Positions 51,552 to 59,935 of a stretch of DNA of 64,000 bases are shown piece after piece (the first letter of the stretch is position 1; each line of letters opens with the position of its first letter). The position numbers were made by a program, and so were the translations under genes. The stretch is from Lentzea atacamensis. GTDB lineage: Bacteria > Actinomycetota > Actinomycetes > Mycobacteriales > Pseudonocardiaceae. The notes beneath the pieces are model-generated. The model saw only the letters and a list, made by a program, of their open reading frames with translations, was not told where the DNA came from and made no database searches. The stretch is taken from positions 181,958 to 245,957 of the forward strand of contig NZ_QLTT01000010.1 in the NCBI RefSeq assembly GCF_003269295.1, given 5' to 3'.

Positions 51552-52785
51552 CGGGCGTCTCCTCCTCGTAGATCAGGCGGATCGGGGTGACATAGCTGAC
51601 CAGTCCGGTGGCATCGACGTGCAGGACGTCGGAGAGCGACACGGTGAACGGCAGCGTCTTGTCTGCTGCGGCCACCAACACGTCGGTGACCAGCTTGATC
51701 GCATGTGGCCACGGCACCGACCTGATCGCGTCGGTCAGGTCGACGGCTATCTGGCCGCGCAAATGCAGCCGCAGGGTGGCTTCGCGCCGTTCACGCAGGC
51801 GCGCACGTCGTTCGCGCGCTTGTTCAACAGGATCATGATCGTCTGACAGGTCCGGTGCACTCGGAGGCCGTTGTCGTGGTTGACGAGGACGGAATCGCTC
51901 GAGGGCACCGAGAACCTCATCTGGGGTGATCGACGCGTCCGCTGGATCGAAGACCAGATCGGCGAGAACCTCGGCCAGCTTGTTCTGCGGCGAGTGCAGC
52001 GCGGCGGTGCGGTACTGCTCCGGCTCGAGCATCGAGAAGTCGCGGTCCGCGCTGACTCGCCGGAGCAGACGATCGACGAGCTCATTCGCCGCTGCGGAAT
52101 AGCGCAGTGCTTGGGTGATCAACTTAGAGCTGGATCCGCCAAGTTCGGGGAACCGGCTCTCGACCACTGCGACGAGCTCCCGTGCCTCCGTCAGCAGTCG
52201 GTCCGCTGAGCGGTGGTTGTTCCTGCCGCGCAACAGTTCCTCGACGGGACGGTCGCGTAGTTGCACCAGCTCTCCCGCGCTGATCGAGAGCGCACGCCGG
52301 AGCGTCAGCAGCTTGGTCTCGACGTCCTCACGGCTGACGAGGCCAGCAAGAATCTCCTGCCGGGTCTCATCGAGCAGGATGAGGATCTCCTGGATTCCGC
52401 GGCCGCGACGCAGGCGCTCGAAGACGAGCAGCGCGGCCACGGCCGACGGATTGAAAAGCAGCCGACGGAGGAACGCGTGGTCCTGCGGGCGGGTCAGCAT
52501 GCCCATGGCCTTGAACACGGCCACGCGGCTCTCGAACATGCCAGGACCGGCTTCCTTGCACGCGGCTTCGAGTTCGGCGACCGTCAGCCCCGCTCCTGTT
52601 TCGTCGAGGTCACCGAACGCCTCGTAGACAGCGTGTGCCCAGCGCAGCAATCGCACGTCCTTGATTACGGCGTCTGAGGCGTGAGCGACCGGAGCAACGA
52701 ATGCACACAGGCGCGCCAGAAACGCCGAGTCGGACTCGTCGTCTTGGTTCGAGAAAAGATCATCCACGGCGTGGGCATCCTTCAC
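51544..52785 (-). CDS. kleisin-like subunit (JetA/MksF-like)
   Basis: A 413-residue protein, first gene of the SMC operon. The N-terminal part is helical with a winged-helix look (LTVAELEAACKEAGPGMFESRVAVFKAMGMLTR). The long helical middle (about 120-275: LLDETRQEILAGLVSREDVETKLLTLRRAL, DRLLTEARELVAVVESRF) would suit a neck-binding coiled region. A charged stretch (about 300-345) leads to a C-terminal domain (VSYVTPIRLIYEEE) that may bind the SMC head. This is the JetA/MksF layout, though identity rests on position and secondary structure. GTG 52785 is the outermost start; GTG 52767 is an alternative. It faces the divergent helicase operon. Confidence 0.68.
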   Translation of the reverse strand: MKDAHAVDDLFSNQDDESDSAFLARLCAFVAPVAHASDAVIKDVRLLRWAHAVYEAFGDLDETGAGLTVAELEAACKEAGPGMFESRVAVFKAMGMLTRPQDHAFLRRLLFNPSAVAALLVFERLRRGRGIQEILILLDETRQEILAGLVSREDVETKLLTLRRALSISAGELVQLRDRPVEELLRGRNNHRSADRLLTEARELVAVVESRFPELGGSSSKLITQALRYSAAANELVDRLLRRVSADRDFSMLEPEQYRTAALHSPQNKLAEVLADLVFDPADASITPDEVLGALERFRPRQPRQRPPSAPDLSDDHDPVEQARERRARLRERREATLRLHLRGQIAVDLTDAIRSVPWPHAIKLVTDVLVAAADKTLPFTVSLSDVLHVDATGLVSYVTPIRLIYEEETPDD

Positions 52786-53183
52786 TTCGAGATGGCTCGA
52801 AATGAAACCACAGACCTCCCCGCATCTGTTAACCGAGATCTCGAACTACTCCATCGAGGTGAAGGCGTCCACTCGGCTGGATCAGCCAAATGTTCTCCAG
52901 TTCATTCAGGATGAACTGGAGAAAGTTGGCGTGGACACAAAGTGTCACCTTTTTGTCATGTTTCTGACCATCGCTTCCAGGGCCGAGTTCTCAGCCGAGC
53001 GGCGACCGAAAGGGCTACCGACCGACGCATCAGTTGATCTGACAGTGCGATGGATCTTCGTCCACTACGCTCAAAGGCCGACGCTTGTGCGAGATCCGTG
53101 ACATGCGACCGCGTGTGGGTTCGTAACAGCGTCGCTGGAACTCTCGACTTAGAGTTGGCAGTCTGTCGGCGAGGAGGTCATGC
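52786..53183. promoter_or_regulatory. divergent promoter region between the SMC and helicase operons
   Basis: This 398-base, AT-richer stretch must contain promoters for both operons. It holds a perfect 13-bp inverted repeat with a 5-base loop (52893-52905 and 52911-52923) and a palindrome GACAC-AAA-GTGTC (52934-52946), both operator candidates, plus a possible small gene (52802-53101). A strong GAGGAGG ribosome-binding site at 53171-53177 serves the helicase. No clear -35/-10 pair could be chosen. Confidence 0.55.
52802..53101 (+). CDS. possible 99-residue protein in the divergent region
   Basis: An ATG-initiated frame begins MKPQTSPHLLTEISNYSIEV and continues with a plausible helix DQPNVLQFIQDELEKVGVDT and a CHLFVMFLTI segment. 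It precedes the helicase gene by 82 bases on the same strand. Against it: no good ribosome-binding site, third positions are not GC-rich, and the strong inverted repeat lies inside it. If real it could be a small regulator of the two divergent operons. No family is recognised. Confidence 0.25.
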   Translation: MKPQTSPHLLTEISNYSIEVKASTRLDQPNVLQFIQDELEKVGVDTKCHLFVMFLTIASRAEFSAERRPKGLPTDASVDLTVRWIFVHYAQRPTLVRDP

Positions 53184-56100
53184 GTGCAGCTTGACGAGGT
53201 CAAGCCTGGGTTGCGACTGGAGGGGCTCATCCCTGCCGAGGTCGTCACCGTCCTCGCGGTACAGCACCACGGTGCCGACGCGCTGGAACTGACCTACAAG
53301 ACCGCTGCTGGTGGGCTCGGGCAACAGGTGGTGTTCCGGAAGGACGTGGGCGCGCTGTCGGTCGCCCGGACCGGGAGCCGTAGCTTCAACGCTCCGGCGA
53401 ACGACTTCAAGCTCGTTGCCGAGGCCCAGCGCATCAAGCTCGCCGGCTTGTTCGATCCCATGCTTGCGGTGGCTACCAGTGATGTCCGGCCGCTGCCGCA
53501 CCAGATTCGAGCGGTCTACGGCGAACTACTCCCGCGCACGCCGCTGCGGTTCCTCCTGGCAGACGACCCCGGCGCCGGTAAGACGATTATGGCTGGGCTC
53601 TACATCAAGGAGCTCATGCTTCGCGATGACGTGCAGCGATGCCTCATCATCGCGCCAGGCGGCCTCGTCGAGCAGTGGCAGGACGAGTTGTTCTTCAAGT
53701 TCGGGCTTCGCTTCGATCTGCTGACCAACCAGCTGATCGATGCGAACGTCAATCTCAACGTCTTCGAAGCGAACCCGCTACTGATCGCGCGCATGGACCA
53801 GCTTGCCCGCAACGAAGAGCTACAGGGGCGGTTGAGCGAAACCGAGTGGGACCTGATCATCGTCGACGAAGCGCACCGTATGGGAGCGCATTTTTTCGGC
53901 GGCAAGCTGCAGAAGACGAAGCGCTTCCAGCTCGGTGAGCTACTCGGCGAGTTGACTCGTCATTTGTTGCTGATGACGGCCACTCCCCATTCCGGCAAAG
54001 AGGAGGACTTCCAGCTCTTTCTCACCCTGCTGGACCGTGATCGGTTCGAGGGCAAGCACAGGACCACCGCCGATACCAGTGGCGTCATGCGCCGGATGGT
54101 CAAAGAGGATCTGCTTACCTTCGAGGGCAAGAAGCTGTTTCCTGAACGTGTCGCTGAGACCGTTCCCTACGAGCTCACCGCCTCTGAACAGCACCTGTAT
54201 GAGGAGGTCACCGAGTACGTCCGCACCGGGATGAACCGGGCGGAGAAGCTCGATGGCAAGCGCAGGAACACGGTCGGCTTCGCGCTCACGGTTTTGCAGC
54301 GCCGTCTTGCTTCCAGTCCTGAGGCGATCTACCGCAGCCTGGTTCGTCGCTCACGACGCTTGGAGCGCAAGAAGCAGGAGATCCTCAGCGGCACTTATCA
54401 AGAGGCTGAGCCAACTATTGACCTCGACGGCCTCGACGCGGACGACTACAACGCCGAGGAGATCGAGACTCTCGAGGAGGAGTTGCTCGACGCCGCCACC
54501 ACCGCGCGTACGGCGAAGGAGCTCGACGTCGAGCTGGCCGAGTTGGCCGAGCTGACAGCGCTGGCGAAGAGGGTGCGCGATCTCGGAACTGACCGCAAGT
54601 GGACCGAGCTTTCCGCAATCTTGCAGGACAACGCTCTCACCACGGACAAAGGCGGCTGGCTGCGGAAGTTCATCATCTTCACCGAACACCGTGACACCCT
54701 CGACTACCTCCAGGGCCGAATCAGCTCGCTCCTAGGCCGTCCAGATGCCGTTCGGGCCATCCACGGTGGTGTCCGCCGCGGCGAGCGTCGGCAGATCACC
54801 GAGGAGTTCACCAAGAACCGCGACTGCCAGATTCTCATTGCCACTGACGCGGCAGGTGAGGGACTGAACCTCCAGGCTGCTCACTTGATGGTCAACTACG
54901 ACCTCCCCTGGAACCCGAACCGGATCGAACAGCGGTTTGGCCGGATCCACCGCATCGGCCAAGAAGAGGTCTGTCGCCTCTGGAATCTGGTGGCCTCCAG
55001 CACCCGCGAGGGCGAGGTCTTCAGCCGTTTGCTGTTGAAGATCGAAGAGATGCGCAAGGCCTACGGCGGGAAGGTCTTCGACGTGCTCGGTGAAGCCTTC
55101 ACGGAGACACCGCTCCGTGACCTGCTGATGGAGGCGATCCAGTACGGCGAGCGTCCAGATGTCCGGGCGAAGATGCACAAGGTCATCGACGCCAGCGTCG
55201 GCGACGGAATCAAGGAACTGCTGGAGGAGAGGGCACTCGCCGCGGACCACTTGGCGGAAGCCGACCTTGCGGCGCTGCGCGCAGCAATGGATGAAGCTCG
55301 CGCTCGACGCCTGCAGCCGCACTACATCGAGCTGGCGTTCAAGGCGGCGTTCACTCGGCTTGGCGGGCGGATCGCCAAGCGCGAACGCGGTCGCTATGAG
55401 ATCGCGAACGTGCCGGCGCTCCTCCGGGCCGGTAAGCACGGACCTGTTGCGACTCGTTATGACCGCGTCACCTTCGACCTGGCCCAGGTCGCTCCTGCGA
55501 ATGATCTGGTCCGCGCCGATCTCCTTGCTCCAGGCCATCCGTTGCACGACGCGGTCATGGACGAGGCGATCAAGCAGTTCGGCGGCATCCTCAACTCGGG
55601 CACGGTGTTGGTGTCCTCGCAGCTTGAGGAACCGCACTTGCTCGTGGGTGTCATCGAAGAGGTCGCGGACGCGACCGGCACCAGCGTTGCGCGTCGCTTC
55701 GGCTACGCGTTTGTCGACCGCTTCGGCACCGTGACCGCGGCCGGTCCTGCTCCCTACCTCGACTGTGTCGCCGCACCGGAAACGCCTGCCGTCGCGGCGG
55801 CACGTGCCCTGCGCTGGCTAGCTGAGGCGGAGGACAAGGCCACGAGTTGGATCATCGCTAATCGGTTGCCAGAGCACCTCGCCGAGGTTCAGCCCCGGCG
55901 CCGGGCCGAGCTGACGAAGATCCGGAACCTGGTCACCAAGCGGCTCTCGTCCGAAAGCGAACGTCTACTCCTGGAAGCCGCGGTCGCCTCGGAGCAGGAG
56001 CAGAAGGGCGAGAAGCCCAGGGAGTCTTCAGACAGCCTGAATCGCAAGGCTGTGGAGCTCGACGTACGGCTGCGCCGCCGACTCGAGCTACTCGACCAGC

Positions 56101-56597
56101 AAACCCTGATGTCGACGAAGCCGCCTCTCATCGTCACGGCTGCCCTCGTCTTGCCGATCGCGCTGCTCGAAGATGACCTACCGGCTAGCGCCCCGATCCA
56201 CGCCAAGGAGACCAAGGAAGTCGAACGTCGTGGCGTCGACCTGGTGATGGCGTGTGAGCGGAAGCTTGGCCGCGAACCGATCGAGCAGGCCTTCAACAAC
56301 CCCGGTTTCGACATCCTGTCCACGGCGTCGACCGGCGAGACGTACCGGATCGAGGTCAAGGCTCGCCTCGACGGCGCCAAGGATTTCTTCGTCACCCACA
56401 ACGAGGTCATGACCGGAAAGAATGCCGTGCCCCGCTACCGTCTCGCCCTGGTGAGAGTCGATCCACGCGGACCACAGCACGATGAGGTCCGCTACCTCGA
56501 TAACCCGTTCGCCACCACCAACCTCGGCGATTTCGAGGCCACCGGTATCCGGGGTGATTGGGCCAAGTCGTGGACCAAGGGAACGGCACCCTTCTGA
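53184..56597 (+). CDS. SNF2-type helicase with C-terminal DUF3883
   Basis: A 1137-residue SF2 helicase. Walker A is DDPGAGKTIMAG (127-138), motif II IIVDEAHRM (228-231 DEAH), motif III LLMTATPHSG (264-270), and motif VI EQRFGRIHRIGQ. A helical insert (about 395-480) splits the core, and a long accessory region follows. Residues about 1020-1100 read LVMACERKLGREPIEQAFNNPGFDILS and IEVKARLDGAKDFFVTHNEV, a DUF3883 domain found in many defence helicases. It probably tracks along or remodels foreign duplex DNA. GTG 53184 has GAGGAGG six bases upstream. Its stop overlaps the DUF1643 gene (TGATG). Confidence 0.92.
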   Translation: MQLDEVKPGLRLEGLIPAEVVTVLAVQHHGADALELTYKTAAGGLGQQVVFRKDVGALSVARTGSRSFNAPANDFKLVAEAQRIKLAGLFDPMLAVATSDVRPLPHQIRAVYGELLPRTPLRFLLADDPGAGKTIMAGLYIKELMLRDDVQRCLIIAPGGLVEQWQDELFFKFGLRFDLLTNQLIDANVNLNVFEANPLLIARMDQLARNEELQGRLSETEWDLIIVDEAHRMGAHFFGGKLQKTKRFQLGELLGELTRHLLLMTATPHSGKEEDFQLFLTLLDRDRFEGKHRTTADTSGVMRRMVKEDLLTFEGKKLFPERVAETVPYELTASEQHLYEEVTEYVRTGMNRAEKLDGKRRNTVGFALTVLQRRLASSPEAIYRSLVRRSRRLERKKQEILSGTYQEAEPTIDLDGLDADDYNAEEIETLEEELLDAATTARTAKELDVELAELAELTALAKRVRDLGTDRKWTELSAILQDNALTTDKGGWLRKFIIFTEHRDTLDYLQGRISSLLGRPDAVRAIHGGVRRGERRQITEEFTKNRDCQILIATDAAGEGLNLQAAHLMVNYDLPWNPNRIEQRFGRIHRIGQEEVCRLWNLVASSTREGEVFSRLLLKIEEMRKAYGGKVFDVLGEAFTETPLRDLLMEAIQYGERPDVRAKMHKVIDASVGDGIKELLEERALAADHLAEADLAALRAAMDEARARRLQPHYIELAFKAAFTRLGGRIAKRERGRYEIANVPALLRAGKHGPVATRYDRVTFDLAQVAPANDLVRADLLAPGHPLHDAVMDEAIKQFGGILNSGTVLVSSQLEEPHLLVGVIEEVADATGTSVARRFGYAFVDRFGTVTAAGPAPYLDCVAAPETPAVAAARALRWLAEAEDKATSWIIANRLPEHLAEVQPRRRAELTKIRNLVTKRLSSESERLLLEAAVASEQEQKGEKPRESSDSLNRKAVELDVRLRRRLELLDQQTLMSTKPPLIVTAALVLPIALLEDDLPASAPIHAKETKEVERRGVDLVMACERKLGREPIEQAFNNPGFDILSTASTGETYRIEVKARLDGAKDFFVTHNEVMTGKNAVPRYRLALVRVDPRGPQHDEVRYLDNPFATTNLGDFEATGIRGDWAKSWTKGTAPF

Positions 56598-57115
56598 TGG
56601 TGACGACTCCCCAAAGGACCCTTGTCGCGGTTCTCGCCAACCCTCCGCTCACCGATGGCAAGAGAACCCTGCGTCGGGTGGCGTTGGCGGCTGAACTGCT
56701 TGGCTTCGAGGACGTTGCGGTGGCGAACCTCTTCTCAGTGCCATCGCACGCGACCGGTGCCATCGCCGAACTCGGAATCTCGGAGGACGGCTGGCTGAAG
56801 GCAAGACCCCCACTCGAAGCCTCTCTTGGCGTGGCCGACGGCGTTCTGCTTGCGTACGGAGCGACCTCACCGACTGGAGGAGCGCGTCTTCAGTTCCGCA
56901 GCCAGATCGCCTGGCTGCGTGACCGCCTCGCTGCCAGAGCTCTGCCGACCTGGCACGTCGGTGACGGACCGCGACATCCGTCCCGATGGCAACGATGGAC
57001 CTACCGAGCGCACCCCGAAGTACCGTTCCCCGAAGCTTTGCGTAACAGTTTTGTCCCGGTGCACGTCGAATGTGTAGATGGTCCCGTCAGGTGCGGGACA
57101 GGCAAGTCGCGGTAG
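56597..57115 (+). CDS. DUF1643-like protein
   Basis: A 172-residue protein following the DUF1643 pattern: VAVLANPPLTDGKRTLRRVALAAELLGF, then VAVANLFSVPSHATGAIAEL, a GVLLAYGATSPTGGAR segment and PRHPSRWQRWTYRAHPE. The family has no established biochemical function. ATG 56597 overlaps the helicase stop by one base, and the methyltransferase gene begins 51 bases after its stop, so it is an integral part of the operon. A DUF1643 protein inside a helicase/methyltransferase/ATPase set is unusual in my experience; it might be the nuclease or the regulator otherwise missing from the module. Confidence 0.75.
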   Translation: MVTTPQRTLVAVLANPPLTDGKRTLRRVALAAELLGFEDVAVANLFSVPSHATGAIAELGISEDGWLKARPPLEASLGVADGVLLAYGATSPTGGARLQFRSQIAWLRDRLAARALPTWHVGDGPRHPSRWQRWTYRAHPEVPFPEALRNSFVPVHVECVDGPVRCGTGKSR

Positions 57116-57166
57116 TGAAACACCGCTTGGTCGAGCCCAGCAGGGCTCAGAGGGTCGAGGAAGTCC

Positions 57167-59934
57167 TTGCAGAAGCGCAAGCTGATCGAGGTGGCGCTGC
57201 CGCTGGAGGCGATCAACCGCGAGTCAGCGCGGGAGAAGTCGATCCGCCACGGTCATCCGTCGACGCTTCATCTGTGGTGGGCCCGACGGCCGCTCGCGGC
57301 GGCTAGGGCGGTGCTGTTCGCCCAGCTCGTCGACGACCCATCCTCGCGGCCTGACGAGTTCCCGACCGAGGAGCTGCAGCGCAAGGAACGCGCACGACTG
57401 CACAATCTGATCGAGCGGCTCGTCGTCTGGGAGAACATCCGTGACGAGAAACTGCTCGCTGAAGCACACGCCGAGATCCTCAAGTCGACCGACGGCAACC
57501 CTCCGGCGATCCTCGACCCCTTCGCCGGTGGCGGCACCATCCCCCTCGAAGCGCAACGCCTTGGGTTGAAAGCACACGCCTCCGACCTCAACCCGGTCGC
57601 GGTCCTCATCAACAAGGCACTGATCGAGATTCCGCCGAAGTTCCGTGATCAGCCGCCGGTGTTTCCGGGGCTAGCCGACTCCCAGATTCGGCAGTGGAAG
57701 GGCACAGAGGGCCTCGCCGCCGATGTCCGCGCCTACGGCGCCTGGATGCGAGATGAGGCCGAGAAGCGGATCGGCCACCTCTACCCCAAGGCCACCCTCT
57801 CCGACGGCACCAAGGCCACCGTCATCGCCTGGATCTGGGCTCGCACAGTCACCTGCCCCAATCCTGCTTGCGGCATCGAAATGCCTCTCGTGCGGACCTG
57901 GTGGCTCGGCAAGAAGAAGGGTAAGGAGGCGTATGTCGTCCCTTCGGTCGTCTCAGCACCCGCCCATCCCTCACGACAGCGTGTGAAGTTTGAGATTGGC
58001 CACGATAAGGCGGGCGCGCCGACTGCTGTTGCGGACGGCACAGTTTCCAAAACCGGTGCACGATGCGTCGCGTGCGAGACCGCCACTGACCTCAAGTACG
58101 TGCGCGCGGAAGGTCGTGCCCGCCGAATTGGTTCGCAGCTGATGGCAGTTGTTGCCGAGGGTAACCGGCAGCGCATCTATCTGGAGCCCACAGACAAGCA
58201 TCGAGTTGCTGCAGCTGCTGATCGCCCTACGGACTTGCCGGACTCGGCGCTGCCCGAAGAGGCGCTAGGCTTCCGTGTGCAGGCCTACGGCATGACGAAA
58301 TGGGTCGATCTTTTCACCAATCGCCAACTCGTCGCGCTAACAACTTTCAGCGAGCTGGTCTCCGATGTACGTGAGCGGATCATCGCCGATGCCGGCACCG
58401 CGTCGTACGCCGACGCCATCGCGACGTACCTAGGCATGGCAATCAGCCGCACGCTCAACAAGTCGACGTCCATCTGCTCTTGGGACAGCAGCCCAAAGAT
58501 GGAGGCGGTTCGTGGACTGTTCGCTCGTCAGGTCATACCGATGGCATGGGACTTCGCCGAAGCGAACGTTCTCGGCTCGTCGTCTGGAACTTTGCAGAGG
58601 ACGTCGAGTGGGTAACACGCTCACTGGAGCGTTTGCCAATAAGTGGGCTGCCAGGCAGAGCTCGACAGGATGACGCCGCAAGTCGCGACTATTCCTCGAT
58701 GCTCATTAACACAGATCCGCCATACTACGACAACATTGGCTATTCGGATCTGTCAGACTTTTTCTACGTGTGGCTGCGTCGTTCACTCCGCTCGGTTCAG
58801 CCTGGACTGCTCTCGACGATGCTTGTTCCAAAATCCGAGGAACTGGTTGCGAATCCGTACCGTCACGACGGCAAACAAGGAGCGCAAAGTTTCTTCGAGA
58901 ACGGTTTCCGCAAAGTATTCGCCCATGCTCGCGAGACTGCGACAGAGGACTGCCCAATTGTCGTCTGGTACGCGTTCAAGCAGAGCGAATCTGATGAGTC
59001 AGGTGAGGCCTCGACAGGCTGGGAGACCTTGCTCGAGGGCATGATCCGCTCCGGCTGGATGATCACTTCAACGTGGCCCAACCGGAGCGAACTCGGAAAC
59101 CGAATGCGAGGCCAGGCATCCAATGCCCTCGCCTCGTCGATCGTGCTATCCCTGCGGCCGCGGCCTGATAGCGCACCAATGGCCGACCGCCGTGAGTTTA
59201 TCGCCTCATTGGAGAATGACCTTCCTGATGCACTGCGCAAGCTTCAGCAGGGGCAGATTGCGCCTGTAGATTTGCCCCAGGCTGCGATTGGTCCAGGAAT
59301 GTCGGTGTTCAGTCGCTACGGTGGCGTGATTGAGAACGATGGGTCTAGAATGACCGTTCGCTCAGCGTTGGCGCGGATCAACGAGATCCTCGACCAGGTA
59401 CTGGCCGAGCAGGAAGGCGATTTCGACGCGACGACACGTTTCGCAATCGCGTGGTATCGCCAACACGGATACGGGGTCGGCAGGTTCGGTGACGCGGACA
59501 ATCTCGCACGGGCTCGGAACACAAGCGTGGACGTGATGGATCGGGATCAGATCTTGATGAGCCGGGCAGGCAAGGTTCAACTGATCAAGCCAGCAGATCT
59601 GCCGAGCGATTACGACGTTTTCAACGATAGTCGTATCAGCCACTGGGAAGTACTGCACCATCTGATCAGGATTGTGGAGGGTGATGGCATCGCCCGCGCT
59701 GGAGAGTTCCTCCAGGCAGCCTTGAGTCGCCAAGACGGCATCATTGACGCTGACCTTGTCAAAGAACTCGCCCACTTGCTATTCCGCATCGCCGAGGGCA
59801 ACGGTTGGACCAAAGACGCGCTGAGCTTTAACAACCTCGTCACGAGCTCGCCAGAAATTCTCGAAGCGACGCGGGTGGCGAAGAAGCACGTTCAGGTGCA
59901 GGGGGCGTTCGATTTCTCCGAGGGGGACGACTAG
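57167..59934 (+). pseudogene. DUF1156 adenine-specific DNA methyltransferase gene with a -1 frameshift
   Basis: Two overlapping frames together encode one DUF1156/COG1743-type methyltransferase of about 922 residues. The first frame (57167-58615, TTG start with GAGG six bases upstream) has the RHGHPSTLHLWWARRPLAAARA signature, AdoMet motif DPFAGGGT (117-124) and zinc-ribbon cysteines (CPNPACG, CVACETA). The second, entering at about 58588 and ending at 59934, has the catalytic DPPY (58714-58725) and YSDLSDFFYVWLRRSL. Adding one base in the GG at 58586-58587 joins them seamlessly. So the gene is recently inactivated, uses frameshifting, or carries a sequencing error. The second half is AT-richer than the first. 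Confidence 0.85.
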
Positions 59935-59935
59935 C

